A stretch of DNA of 31,201 bases from an uncultured Mucilaginibacter sp. (GTDB taxonomy: Bacteria; Bacteroidota; Bacteroidia; Sphingobacteriales; Sphingobacteriaceae): NCBI GenBank assembly GCA_946479225.1, contig CAMLFI010000001.1, forward strand, positions 1 through 31,201, given 5' to 3'. Every line of letters begins with the position of its first letter. Within the stretch, counting starts at the first letter, position 1. Of this stretch, positions 1 through 8,445 are shown in pieces. The notes beneath the pieces are model-generated. The model saw only the letters and a list, made by a program, of their open reading frames with translations, did not search any database and was not told where the DNA came from. The position numbers were made by a program, and so were the translations under genes.

Positions 1-985
1 CTGATTCGTTAAAACCTATGTTGTTTTTAAAATAGGAGAAATTAAGGTGAGAATATCCCCATTCTTTATTAAGACCCAGCATGCCGCTCAAACTGGTGTT
101 GTTAAAACCGCTGTTGGCATAATAACCGGCAGGAGTTTTAAAAGAGTATGCATTTTGATAAGATCCGCGGCCGCGCCATACAAAACCATTGTTGTTACCG
201 CTTAGCATTAACGATGTATTGGTGAGGCCGTTATTAGTAGCGTAGCTGCTCAATACCTCACCTTTCATTTTCCCCGGCGATGGCACTAAAGGATCAAGTA
301 CATTGATAACGCCGCCAATAGCGTCAGATCCATATAGAAGGGAGGCTGCACCGCGAAGCACTTCAACTCGATCGGCTTGATTTTGATCTATTTCTATACC
401 ATGTTCATCGCCCCATTGCTGGCCTTGCTGCTTTACGCCGTTGGTAAGTGTAACCACACGATTATAGCTAAGTCCGCGTATAACCGGCTTTGATATAGCA
501 CCACCTGTAGTAATTTGCCCCATGCCGGGTACCTGGCGCGCCAAAGCATCTATCAGGTTGGTAGATGGCGATAATAGTTCCTCACGTGATACACTGCTTG
601 CTGATGTGCTGTTGCTTTTATTACTTGATGTAATAGGCGTACCGGTGATGACAACTTCCTTTATCTCAACAATACTGCGCTCCAATGCAAAGTTTAAAGC
701 GCCCCCCGAGGCAAGGTCAATGGTTTTTACCTGCGTTTTATAACCGGAATAACGCGCTTCAATAACGTAGCGGCCGCGCGATGGGAGTGAGGCAAAAGAA
801 AATTGACCGTTTGTATCACTAATTGTACTCAGCCGCAATTGAGATATGGTAATTACAGCGCCCGGCAAATTTTCGCCTGTTTTGGCATCTGTTATAGTGC
901 CGCTTACCGAGCCTGCGGCGCTTGCGAATAAGTAATATGGAAATATTACAGCTATAAAAAAGCCGAATAATAATTTTAGTTTCAT
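1..985 (-). CDS. TonB-dependent receptor, N-terminal part (runs off left edge), possibly a metal receptor
   Basis: Outer-membrane active transporter; only the first 328 codons are in the window and no stop is reached. From ATG at 985 the protein begins MKLKLLFGFFIAVIF, a signal peptide ending near FASAAG, then a carboxypeptidase-regulatory-like fold (GTITDAKTGENLPGAV), then a plug domain with VVITGTPI, PVIRGLSYNRV, RVEVLRGAASLLYGSDAIGGVINV. The plug stretch GVKQQGQQWGDEHGIEID resembles the corresponding loop of ZnuD/NosA-like zinc or copper receptors, from memory, so a metal substrate is plausible but inferred. A small His/Cys protein gene lies 67 bp upstream on the same strand and may be co-transcribed. 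The start is chosen because the signal peptide begins immediately. Receptor class is nearly certain; the substrate is not. Confidence 0.93.
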   Translation of the reverse strand, partial: MKLKLLFGFFIAVIFPYYLFASAAGSVSGTITDAKTGENLPGAVITISQLRLSTISDTNGQFSFASLPSRGRYVIEARYSGYKTQVKTIDLASGGALNFALERSIVEIKEVVITGTPITSSNKSNSTSASSVSREELLSPSTNLIDALARQVPGMGQITTGGAISKPVIRGLSYNRVVTLTNGVKQQGQQWGDEHGIEIDQNQADRVEVLRGAASLLYGSDAIGGVINVLDPLVPSPGKMKGEVLSSYATNNGLTNTSLMLSGNNNGFVWRGRGSYQNAYSFKTPAGYYANSGFNNTSLSGMLGLNKEWGYSHLNFSYFKNNIGFNES

Positions 986-1052
986 TACAAGAATGTTTAA
1001 CTGAATTTTTAACAAAAGGATTAATTATGCCCTAACAGGCATGCTTGTCTTG

Positions 1053-1370
1053 TTAAATAAGCGGCGGCCCGCGCGTTGCCGCGAGAACCAATGATATGCT
1101 TTGATAGGAAAGGCCTGCAACCTGCAACTGTTTATAAGCCGTACCATAAATTACAGTATGATTTAAGTCGACGCTTAAAAGGGCCGTTGAATTATGGTTG
1201 AGCTGACAAATTTTACAATTCTCATCTGTGCTGGCAGGCGCATTGTGTTTTGATGGGTTTGTTTTAGAAGAGGAGGCTACGTGGCTGTGGGTAAAAACAA
1301 TGATCTGTCCCGTGGTAAAACACAGAAGCAAAGCAAAGGCAGCTATAATTTTTATCGTCCTATTCTTCAT
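1053..1370 (-). CDS. small exported His/Cys-containing protein, unknown function
   Basis: A 105-residue protein of no family I can name. It has one N-terminal hydrophobic segment (residues 7-27, IIAAFALLLCFTTGQIIVF region), followed directly by HSH (28-30) and later by a CKICQLNH cluster (C52, C55, H59), a pattern suited to binding a transition metal on the outer face of the inner membrane or in the periplasm. The rest is polar with a short hydrophobic C-terminal part. It sits just upstream of a TonB-dependent receptor on the same strand, so a role in metal uptake or sensing is inferred. I use ATG at 1370 rather than an upstream TTG at 1382, because that TTG lies inside the promoter -7 box. 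Confidence 0.75.
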   Translation of the reverse strand: MKNRTIKIIAAFALLLCFTTGQIIVFTHSHVASSSKTNPSKHNAPASTDENCKICQLNHNSTALLSVDLNHTVIYGTAYKQLQVAGLSYQSISLVLAATRGPPLI

Positions 1371-1379
1371 AAGGCGCGA

Positions 1380-1409
1380 CAAAGATAGCTATTTAAAACT
1401 AAAAGCAAC
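1380..1409 (-). promoter_or_regulatory. Bacteroidota-type promoter for the small His/Cys gene
   Basis: Read on the minus strand, GTTG (1409-1406), an 18-nt AT-rich spacer, then TATCTTTG (1387-1380), a full match to TAnnTTTG. The box ends 9 nt before the ATG at 1370, so the 5' leader would be only a few bases long. Confidence 0.7.
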
Positions 1410-1444
1410 ATGTTTGCATTAAGTAATTTCTTACCTCTTTAGTG

Positions 1445-1657
1445 TTAAGATTTTTTGGCTGTTGCGAAAACAATTATGCCGCCAACCAGTAAAATACCGC
1501 CTGCGTATGGCGGCCAGGTAACGGTTTTTTCTTTGTCTGCAGATATTTCCAACGGACCGGCATCAACTACTTTTTCTTTTTTCGTGTAAGTAAAGCCGGT
1601 CCAGATCAGCATCACTGCGCCAATCACTATCATTATAATTCCAATTGTTCTGTTCAT
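1445..1657 (-). CDS. DUF3185-like small membrane protein
   Basis: A 70-residue protein with two membrane segments (residues 4-23 and about 50-66) and a short polar loop that contains the phrase GPLEISADKEKTV. Size, two-helix layout and the GPLEI-type loop recall the DUF3185 family of small bacterial membrane proteins, whose function is not known. It lies 131 bp downstream of the outer-membrane factor gene on the same strand, with a dyad between them, so it is probably a separate transcript. The family assignment is from memory of the pattern and is moderate. Confidence 0.7.
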   Translation of the reverse strand: MNRTIGIIMIVIGAVMLIWTGFTYTKKEKVVDAGPLEISADKEKTVTWPPYAGGILLVGGIIVFATAKKS

Positions 1658-1705
1658 GGCAGGTTATTTTATAGTGCGATATTATAACCCTCTCACCTCA
1701 AAATT

Positions 1706-1730
1706 GTTTGCCTCACGATATGAGGCGAAC
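1706..1730. repeat. dyad (hairpin) between the efflux operon and the DUF3185-like gene
   Basis: GTT-t-GCCTCA, loop CGATA, TGAGGC-g-AAC: nine paired bases with one internal mismatch. It has no strong T-tract on either side, so it could be a weak terminator for the efflux operon or an operator for the next gene. Confidence 0.5.
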
Positions 1731-1788
1731 TATAATAAAAAAAGGGCGAAGACCAATTGATCCCCACCCCCAACTTTACAAAAAAAAT

Positions 1789-3240
1789 TTAACGCCAGCC
1801 GCCGCCTAAGGCACGGTATAAATTCACTTCATTTAAAAAAATGTTCTTTTTGGTAACAGCTAATTGTAATTCAGCATCAAGTACATTTCGCTGTGCCGTA
1901 ATAACTTCCAGATATGTTGCGCGACCAACCAGGTAAAGATTCCTTGAAACACTCACGGCATTATTCAATGCTGTAACCTCTTCCTGTTTCAATTGATAAT
2001 ACTTATGGAAGTTATCCATGCCCTTAAGACTGTTCATTACCTCCTGGTAACCGCCGATTATAGTTTTCTGATAATCGTAAAGCGCAGCTTTTGCTTCTGC
2101 TACCTTATATTCATAGTCGGATTTTATGCGTCTCCGGTTAAGTACCGGCGCTGTAAGTCCGCCAATAATACCGTACACTGCTGATGCCGGATTAAACAAC
2201 AATGCGCCTTTAAAGGCATTATATCCGCCATAAGCATCAATGGTTAAAGCCGGGAAGAACGCTGCCCTTGCAGAGCGGATATCAGCATTAAGCGCGGCCA
2301 ATTCCAACTCAGCCTGGCGTATATCAGGCCGGTTAAGCAACAATTGGGTAGGTATACCTGTACTCAACTGACGTGGTTCTGTAAGTGCTATAATGGAGGT
2401 GTCGCGTAATATGGGGCGGTTAAAACTACCTGTAAGCAACCGCAATGCGTTTTCTACTTCAGTTATCTGTTGCGATACTTCATATTGCAGACCTTTTGTA
2501 TAAGCCAGTTGAGCAACAAATTGTTGTACTGCCAACTCGGTAGCCCGGCCGCCCAGTTTTTGAATTTGTACAATTTCGAGCGCGCTCTCCTGTAGTACTA
2601 TATTTTTTTTGATGATGCCCAGTTCGCTATCCAACGCAAGCAACTCATAATAGTTAGCAGCTATCTGCGCAGTTAATTCGGTTGAGACCAGTCTATACCC
2701 ACTTTGTGTGGCTAAATAACGAGCTAAAGCCGCTTTCTTTTGACTTTTAAGCTTGCCCCATAGGTCAACCTCCCATGAGCTTCGCAAGCCTACAAACAGA
2801 TCTGGCGTTGGACTGGTAGGGATTCTTTGCTTGTCGTTAATATTACTCGATAGATTAGTATCATAGTTGCCCACACCATTCATAGTGTAAGCTCCAAAAC
2901 GGTCAGCGCCTGCACTTACATTAAAATTTAGCCAGGGCAGCAGCAAAGATTTGCTATACTTGAAATTGGCGGCAGCCATCTCCACGCGTTGCAGGGTAGC
3001 CTGCAGATCCAAATTTGAACTAAATGCCGTATCAATAAGCTGTGTCAACATAGGATCAGCAAAAAAACTCTTCGAAGGAAGCGAAGCTATGGTAGTGGTA
3101 TCAGCGGCCGCGGTTTCAAAGGTAATAGGTAGGGCCTTTTCCGATTTTACCGTTATGGCCTTATAGTTCTTGCATCCTGCTGCCATGGCAAACAGCAGTA
3201 CGAGAACGTGGAATTTATACAATTTTATAGTATGTCGCAT
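1789..3240 (-). CDS. TolC/OprM-type outer-membrane efflux lipoprotein
   Basis: Outer-membrane channel of the tripartite pump encoded just upstream. 483 residues, usual for the OprM/NodT subfamily. The N-terminus is a lipoprotein signal with lipobox MAAGC (Cys23). Typical family phrases are seen: SWEVDLWGKLKSQKKAALARY near residue 155, LLLNRPDIRQAELELAALNADIRSARAAFFPALTI (the second repeat's RPDI motif), and VSRNLYLVGRATYLEVITAQRNVLDAELQL near the C-terminus. The ATG overlaps the pump gene's TAA by one base (TAATG), implying translational coupling. It is the last gene of the efflux operon. Confidence 0.95.
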   Translation of the reverse strand: MRHTIKLYKFHVLVLLFAMAAGCKNYKAITVKSEKALPITFETAAADTTTIASLPSKSFFADPMLTQLIDTAFSSNLDLQATLQRVEMAAANFKYSKSLLLPWLNFNVSAGADRFGAYTMNGVGNYDTNLSSNINDKQRIPTSPTPDLFVGLRSSWEVDLWGKLKSQKKAALARYLATQSGYRLVSTELTAQIAANYYELLALDSELGIIKKNIVLQESALEIVQIQKLGGRATELAVQQFVAQLAYTKGLQYEVSQQITEVENALRLLTGSFNRPILRDTSIIALTEPRQLSTGIPTQLLLNRPDIRQAELELAALNADIRSARAAFFPALTIDAYGGYNAFKGALLFNPASAVYGIIGGLTAPVLNRRRIKSDYEYKVAEAKAALYDYQKTIIGGYQEVMNSLKGMDNFHKYYQLKQEEVTALNNAVSVSRNLYLVGRATYLEVITAQRNVLDAELQLAVTKKNIFLNEVNLYRALGGGWR

Positions 3241-6200
3241 TATTGATGATGATGATGGTTTAAATGTTCAGATTCTAATACCTGAACGGGGACTACACAC
3301 TCTTGAGGCTTCTTTTTATCCATTGATGCAAAGATGACATACAGGCCGGGGATAATAAATACACCGAAAATGGTACCGAACAACATACCGCCGGCGGCAG
3401 CTGTACCAATTGACCTATTACCCACAGCGCCCGCACCTGTTGCAATGCAAAGCGGAATTAAGCCTGCGATAAATGCGAAAGATGTCATCAGGATAGGGCG
3501 TAAACGCGATGCTGCCCCGTCAACAGCGGCTTGCAGTACCGTAGCGCCTTCACGCTGCCGTTGCACCGCGAACTCGATAATAAGGATAGCGTTTTTACCT
3601 AACAAGCCTATCAACATTACCAATGCCACCTGTGCATAGATGTTGTTTTCAAGACCAAGTACTTTCAGGAAAAAGAATGCTCCGAAAATACCTGTAGGTA
3701 AAGAAAGAATTACCGGCAGCGGTAGCAGGAAGCTTTCATATTGGGCACAAAGCAACAGGTAAACAAATACCAAACAAAGCGCGAAAATATACAGTGTCTG
3801 GTCGCCTGAGAGGATTTGCTCCCTTGTCATGCCCGACCATTGGAAAATGTATCCACGCGGTAATTCCGCCGCTTTTTCCTCAATAGTCTTTATAGCGTCG
3901 CCGCTACTAAAACCTGGTTCCGAATCGCCCGTAACCATCGCCGATGTGTACATATTAAAGCGCGTTACCTGCTCAGGGCCTAACACACGTTTAATGGTGA
4001 TAAACGTTGAAAACGGAACCATTTCGCCTTTTTTATTCTTTATCATAAGGCCCAGCAGATCCTCAGGTTTACCTCTATACTCAGGCGAAGCCTGAACCAT
4101 AACTTTGTACATTTGACCGAACCGAATAAAATTAGAAGCGTAATAGCTACCCATCAAAGTCTGAAGTGTCGACATAGCCTGATCTGTTGTGATACCTTTT
4201 TGCGCAGCTACAGCATGATCAATAGAAATAAGGTACTGAGGAAAAGTTGCATTGAAGTTGCTTGATGTGCCTGATATTTGTGGCGTTTCATTAAGTTTAT
4301 TTACAAATGCGTTGGTTACTTCAGCTTCCTTAAGCAGGTTTCCGGTACCGCTTTTGTCTAAAACCCTAAATTCAAAACCACTTGTATTACCGAAGCCTTG
4401 CACCGTTGGCGGCGGCAGAAATTGAATGTCAGCGTCAGAGATACCTTTCGTCTTTTTTTCAAGAATTGCTATGATATCCTTAACGGTTTCCTTTCTGTCA
4501 TCCCATGGTTTAAGGTTTATCATGCCCATACCATAAGATGCGCCCGCTGTGTTGTTAACCAAGCTAAAACCAGCCAAAGTGGATATTGATTCTACCGCTT
4601 CCAGTGATTTAGTTTGTTCATAAATGGCCGACAAAATATTTTCGGTACGTTCTACAGTCGCCCCCGGTGGCGTGGTAACGTTAACGTAAATTACACCCTG
4701 GTCTTCCGTTGGGATAAAGCCTGTTGGTAATATCGCGTTAAAGCCCCATGTAGCAATAAAAAAGAATGCCAATACGCCAATTGTCAGCGCTTTCCGTCCG
4801 GCTATTTTCGCTGTAACGCCTGCATACTTATCGGCTAAAGCATTATACCCTGTATTAAATTTATCGAAGAATCTTGCCAGAGCTCCTTTATGTGCGCTAG
4901 GATTATGTGGCTTAAGTAATAACGCGCATAAGGCAGGGGTCAGGGTGACGGCATTTATACCGGATATCACAATAGCGAATGCCAACGTTAACGAAAACTG
5001 ACGGTAAAATACGCCAACCGGCCCCGTCATAAATGCTACGGGAACAAATACTGCCGACATTACTAGTGTTATGGCGATAATAGCGCCGCTGATATCTTTC
5101 ATGGCAGCGATGGTGGCGTCCATGGGAGTCAAATGTTCTTCGGCCATTTTTACGTGTACAGCCTCAACTACCACTATGGCGTTATCCACCACAATACCTA
5201 TAGCCAGTACCAGTGCAAATAGCGTGAGAAGGTTGATAGAAAAACCTAATGCCTGCATACATGCTAAAGTTCCTATGAGTGCAACAGGCACAGCAAGGCC
5301 GGATATTAGTGTTGAACGGAAATCCTGTAGGAACAGATATACAACTAGAAATACCAGTATAAACGCTTCGATTAATGTGCGTAAAACTTCGTGAATAGAA
5401 GCATCCAGAAAGCGCGAAACATCATAGTTTACATTATAACCCATTCCTTTTGGAAACTGCGTTGTCTTAAGTTCAGACATGCGCTGCTTAATGTTTGTAA
5501 TAACTTCGCGAGCGTTTGAGCCGGGGCGTTGTTTGATCATGATAGAAGCTGATGGGCGCCCATCAGTTTTCGAAACCATGCCGTAGTTCAACGAACCAAA
5601 TTCTACATCAGCAATTTCCCGTAGTTTTAAAACGGAGCCATTATCGTCAGCGCGAACAACAATGTTTTTGTATTCTTCCGGCTCAAAGAACTTGCCCGGA
5701 TATCTTAAGACATATTGCAGCAGTTGGGGCGATTTATCAGAGCTTACACCGGTTTTACCTGGCGCGGCTTCCACATTTTGGGCACGGATAGCTTCTATAA
5801 CATCGTCGGTAGATACCTTGTAAGCAGTCATACGATCTGGTTTTAACCATACACGCATAGCATACTCTTTAGCTCCTAAAATTTCAGCGTAACCTACCCC
5901 ATCAATACGTTTAAGTTCCTGTAACACGTTAATGTCCGCAAAGTTGTAGATGAATTTTTCATCTAGTTTATCATCCTCGCTAATAATGTTAAGGTACATC
6001 AGCATGCTGTTTACCTCCTTTTCAGTTTGAACGCCGGCTTTGGTTACCTCTTCGGGTAATTCATCAAGTGTTTTTGCAACACGGCCCTGCACAATAACAG
6101 CGGCCTGGTCAGGGTCGGTACCCACATTAAAATTTACTTCAATAACGGTCAATCCGTCGTTGGTACATACGGTTGACATATAGGTCATGCCGGGCACACC

Positions 6201-6410
6201 GTTAATAGACCGCTCAAGCGGAGTGGCTACCGCTTTGGCACAAACTTCGGCATTCGCGCCGGTATAATTAGCTGTAACTGTTACAGTCGGGGGGGCTATA
6301 TCCGGGAATTGTGTTATGGGCAGCTGCAGCAAAGCTAACACCCCCACCAACACAATAAGCAAGGAAATAACAAGCGACAGTATAGGTCGCCTGATGAACA
6401 TTTCGAACAT
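3240..6410 (-). CDS. RND efflux pump, inner-membrane permease (HAE1/AcrB type)
   Basis: Proton-driven exporter of hydrophobic or amphiphilic compounds; 1056 residues, the normal length. It opens with MFEMFIRRPILSLVISLLIV (TM1) and PITQFPDIAPPTV, typical of HAE1 pumps. The TM4 motif reads GIVVDNAIVVVEAVH (D409, N410), where AcrB has two aspartates; the TM10 lysine is present in LIGLLGKNAILIIEF. Other signatures are FVPVAFMTGPVGVFYRQF and RLRPILMTSFAFIAGLIPL. HAE1 rather than heavy-metal type is judged from the TM4 motif. The protein ends in HLNHHHHQ, produced by a run of CAT codons just before the stop. The gene lies 55 bp after the adaptor gene and overlaps the outer-membrane factor gene by one base. 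Confidence 0.96.
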   Translation of the reverse strand: MFEMFIRRPILSLVISLLIVLVGVLALLQLPITQFPDIAPPTVTVTANYTGANAEVCAKAVATPLERSINGVPGMTYMSTVCTNDGLTVIEVNFNVGTDPDQAAVIVQGRVAKTLDELPEEVTKAGVQTEKEVNSMLMYLNIISEDDKLDEKFIYNFADINVLQELKRIDGVGYAEILGAKEYAMRVWLKPDRMTAYKVSTDDVIEAIRAQNVEAAPGKTGVSSDKSPQLLQYVLRYPGKFFEPEEYKNIVVRADDNGSVLKLREIADVEFGSLNYGMVSKTDGRPSASIMIKQRPGSNAREVITNIKQRMSELKTTQFPKGMGYNVNYDVSRFLDASIHEVLRTLIEAFILVFLVVYLFLQDFRSTLISGLAVPVALIGTLACMQALGFSINLLTLFALVLAIGIVVDNAIVVVEAVHVKMAEEHLTPMDATIAAMKDISGAIIAITLVMSAVFVPVAFMTGPVGVFYRQFSLTLAFAIVISGINAVTLTPALCALLLKPHNPSAHKGALARFFDKFNTGYNALADKYAGVTAKIAGRKALTIGVLAFFFIATWGFNAILPTGFIPTEDQGVIYVNVTTPPGATVERTENILSAIYEQTKSLEAVESISTLAGFSLVNNTAGASYGMGMINLKPWDDRKETVKDIIAILEKKTKGISDADIQFLPPPTVQGFGNTSGFEFRVLDKSGTGNLLKEAEVTNAFVNKLNETPQISGTSSNFNATFPQYLISIDHAVAAQKGITTDQAMSTLQTLMGSYYASNFIRFGQMYKVMVQASPEYRGKPEDLLGLMIKNKKGEMVPFSTFITIKRVLGPEQVTRFNMYTSAMVTGDSEPGFSSGDAIKTIEEKAAELPRGYIFQWSGMTREQILSGDQTLYIFALCLVFVYLLLCAQYESFLLPLPVILSLPTGIFGAFFFLKVLGLENNIYAQVALVMLIGLLGKNAILIIEFAVQRQREGATVLQAAVDGAASRLRPILMTSFAFIAGLIPLCIATGAGAVGNRSIGTAAAGGMLFGTIFGVFIIPGLYVIFASMDKKKPQECVVPVQVLESEHLNHHHHQ

Positions 6411-6465
6411 AAGGTACTACGTTAGATAAAAAAAATAAAGGATAACAGTCTTAAACGGACTGAAT

Positions 6466-7602
6466 CTATTTCATGGCCAGTTTTTTACCGGCCGATGCAT
6501 TGGTTGGTTGTATTACCATACCATCGCGTGCGTTTTGCGTGCCTTCATACACAATTTTGTCACCGTGTTTAAGCCCGTCTTTCACCACATAATAGTGTGC
6601 AAGGCGGGTAACAGGTGCAATACTCTGCATGTGCAGCATGTTATTTTTATCTACTACATACACGTAGCTCTTGTCCTGTACGTCAAATACAGACTGTTGC
6701 GGAACTAATATTACAGAATCAACATTTGATGAAATATACAGCTTGCCGGTAGCGCCATGGCGCAGCAACCTGTTCGGGTTTGGGAATTTTGCTCTAAAGT
6801 CGATTGATCCTGTTGATTGTTCAATTTGTCCTTCAACGGTTTCTATGTTTCCGGGTTGTTGGTATGCACTGCCGTCAGACAGTACCAGCTTCACGTTGGT
6901 ATCTGATACCTTTTTTCTTTCAGCACGCTGGTACCTTAGGTATTCATTTTCCGGAAAACTGAAGTAGGCATACATCGCAGAAATATCAGAAACGTCTGTA
7001 AGCAATGTGCCTTCATCTATCAAACTCCCTGCCTTAAGCGGTATTCTATCAACTATGCCATCAAAAGGAGCGCGGATATTGGTATAAGCCAAATGATTCT
7101 CGGCGCTCTGTACGGATGACCGGGCCTCTTCAATCATAGCTTTATCAGCATTTAATTTGGCAAGGGCCACTTCAAGTTCTGATTTGGATATAACTTTTTT
7201 GTCAACCAGTAATTTGATACGCTCGGCTTCTACTTCAGTTGCCCGGGCAGCAGCTACAGCACTGCTTAAAGCCGCCTTTGCCTTACTTAGCATAACGCGG
7301 TACTCCTCGTCGCTTATTTTAAAGAGGAGCTGGCCCTTTGTAACAGATTTTCCCTCGTCTACATATATCTTTTCAAGGAAGCCTTTAACGCGGGCTCTTA
7401 TTTCTACGTTCCGAATGGCTTGTATGTCAGCCACGTAGGGGGTTTCTAAAACGGTATCGCGGGCGGTTAGGGTAACCACCGGTAGTTGTTCAATTGTTTG
7501 TGTTTGTTCCTTATTGTCCTGACTATTAGCAGTGCACCCCGTTATGTAAACCGGTACAGTTATAACTAATAGCCATCTATATACTGATCTTATCGTTGCC
7601 AT
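6466..7602 (-). CDS. RND periplasmic adaptor (membrane fusion) lipoprotein
   Basis: Periplasmic adaptor that joins the RND permease to the outer-membrane channel. 378 residues, with lipoprotein signal and lipobox ITGC (Cys23). The hairpin and lipoyl halves are visible: EIRARVKGFLEKIYVDEGKSVTKGQLLFKI (first half, about residues 46-76), a coiled-coil (about 80-160), and NIRAPFDGIVDRIPLKAGSLIDEGTLL (second half, about 173-200). The beta-barrel part follows, with LRHGATGKLYI and PQQSVFDVQDKSYVYVVD. It is followed directly by the permease gene. No regulator gene is adjacent. Confidence 0.95.
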   Translation of the reverse strand: MATIRSVYRWLLVITVPVYITGCTANSQDNKEQTQTIEQLPVVTLTARDTVLETPYVADIQAIRNVEIRARVKGFLEKIYVDEGKSVTKGQLLFKISDEEYRVMLSKAKAALSSAVAAARATEVEAERIKLLVDKKVISKSELEVALAKLNADKAMIEEARSSVQSAENHLAYTNIRAPFDGIVDRIPLKAGSLIDEGTLLTDVSDISAMYAYFSFPENEYLRYQRAERKKVSDTNVKLVLSDGSAYQQPGNIETVEGQIEQSTGSIDFRAKFPNPNRLLRHGATGKLYISSNVDSVILVPQQSVFDVQDKSYVYVVDKNNMLHMQSIAPVTRLAHYYVVKDGLKHGDKIVYEGTQNARDGMVIQPTNASAGKKLAMK

Positions 7603-7630
7603 GATGTTGTGATATTAAGCTATGTAATTT

Positions 7631-7653
7631 GATATCCGCTGCGTGCAGATATC
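7631..7653. repeat. GATATC dyad upstream of the adaptor gene
   Basis: Two GATATC copies, each self-complementary, flank a GC-rich core so that GATATC-n-GC pairs with GC-n-GATATC. It lies 29 bp upstream of the adaptor start and could be an operator or a leader hairpin. Confidence 0.4.
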
Positions 7654-7659
7654 GGGAAT

Positions 7660-7679
7660 AAAAAAACGCGTAATGCGTT
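7660..7679 (-). terminator. weak terminator-like hairpin between the small His-rich gene and the adaptor gene
   Basis: On the minus strand AACGC, loop ATTAC, GCGTT, then a run of T. The stem is only five pairs, so it would reduce rather than stop transcription into the pump genes. Confidence 0.4.
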
Positions 7680-7698
7680 AGCGAAATAAATTGCTAAA

Positions 7699-8094
7699 TC
7701 AAAACGGACTTAGCCTGAACAAAAAGTTGTAGTAACTTGGCAAAAAGCGGCTTACCGTATGGTATTTACTACGGTAAAGCTTTATAGTAGTAGGTATAGT
7801 ATTACAAAATGAAAATAGCTGTTGAGTAGGAACCAATATGGCCGGGGATGTGATCCGGTTAAATACAAAGTGGTTATGGTATTTTATTTTATGGGAGTGG
7901 TTGCCATCCTCTTCGGTAAGATCATCGTAAAAATGAACGGCCGTACTTAGCAGCGAACTCATTTCTAACAAACATTGTTCTGATGTATCGGTACATGATG
8001 AATTGAGCTCCACCAAACTTGTAGGCACCTGAAACCATATAACTGAATTGATCAGCCATGCAGAAAGAAATATGATGCTCCATCTTTTCAGCAT
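7699..8094 (-). CDS. small His-rich exported protein at head of the efflux operon, unknown function
   Basis: 131 residues, family not recognised. A hydrophobic N-terminal segment (residues 5-22) can act as signal peptide or anchor. The middle holds a cluster of histidines, HSHKIKYHNH (H66, H68, H73, H75), plus H54 and two cysteines (C34, C41). The C-terminal third is rich in aromatic residues and ends in phenylalanine. It is the first gene of the minus-strand run that leads into the RND efflux genes, 96 bp before the adaptor. Small proteins of this size often precede efflux operons in Bacteroidota, but a function cannot be stated; metal binding is inferred only from the histidines. Overlapping frames here look less protein-like. 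Confidence 0.65.
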   Translation of the reverse strand: MLKRWSIIFLSAWLINSVIWFQVPTSLVELNSSCTDTSEQCLLEMSSLLSTAVHFYDDLTEEDGNHSHKIKYHNHFVFNRITSPAILVPTQQLFSFCNTIPTTIKLYRSKYHTVSRFLPSYYNFLFRLSPF

Positions 8095-8245
8095 AGTGCG
8101 AATTTAGCAATAAAAAAGCAACAAAATCAATCATTTTTAAATAAATTCATATCGTTTTGCCCTTTGTAATAAGAATATTATAATTAAATGAGATTAATAT
8201 GATCTATTTAATAAATGTGTGGCAAAAAAATGTTTAATAAACCGT

Positions 8246-8276
8246 ATTGTTTTTAAAAAAACTATTTTCATATTTG
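8246..8276 (+). promoter_or_regulatory. promoter of the trp operon
   Basis: ATTG (8246-8249), 19-nt spacer, CATATTTG (8269-8276), one mismatch to TAnnTTTG. Transcription would begin near 8282-8284, only a few bases before the leader-peptide ATG at 8290. The rest of the divergent gap back to 8095 is AT-rich, with no gene seen. Confidence 0.65.
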
Positions 8277-8289
8277 TGACGGTTTAAAA

Positions 8290-8343
8290 ATGAAGGTTAC
8301 GAATTTAAATATTAACTGGTGGTGGCTTAACGAGAGATCGTAG
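8290..8343 (+). CDS. trpL: trp operon leader peptide
   Basis: A 17-codon reading frame, MKVTNLNINWWWLNERS, ending at TAG 8341-8343. Three consecutive Trp codons (TGG, 8317-8325) in a 17-residue peptide, placed between the promoter and the first trp gene, are the hallmark of a ribosome-sensing attenuator. A ribosome short of charged tRNA-Trp would stall on them; a ribosome that reaches the stop would cover the antiterminator arm that starts directly after it (8344). Too short to appear in most automatic annotations. The peptide itself is not expected to have another function. Confidence 0.9.
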   Translation: MKVTNLNINWWWLNERS

Positions 8344-8384
8344 GGCAAATCCGTGTTATATATAAATATATTGTGAGGGTTGCC
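8344..8384 (+). promoter_or_regulatory. antiterminator of the trp attenuator
   Basis: GGCAA-A-TCC (8344-8352), immediately after the leader stop codon, pairs with GGGTTGCC (8377-8384): five pairs, a bulged A, then three pairs (one G-U). This uses the 5' arm of the terminator, so the two structures exclude each other. A weak earlier pairing of CGAATTT (8300-8306) with AAATCCG (8347-8353) might act as the 1:2 hairpin. Confidence 0.8.
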
Positions 8385-8403
8385 AGTTTGGTAACCCTTT
8401 TTT
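8376..8403 (+). terminator. attenuator terminator ahead of trpD
   Basis: AGGGTTGCC, loop AGTTT, GGTAACCCT, followed by a run of T to 8403: nine pairs including one G-U. It lies 42 nt before trpD, a position that makes sense only as a conditional terminator. See the leader peptide and antiterminator entries. Confidence 0.9.
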
Positions 8404-8445
8404 GTTTAAAGGTCATTTTTAAATCTATACCCCTAAAAGTTAACA

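Noticed and set aside
1371..1382. TTG as start of the small His/Cys gene
   Set aside because: It overlaps the promoter -7 box; ATG at 1370 gives a clean signal-type N-terminus.
7922..8134. A 70-codon minus-strand frame overlapping the small His-rich gene
   Set aside because: It is a shifted frame of the 131-residue gene, lacks a signal peptide or domain, and starts beyond the likely promoter.
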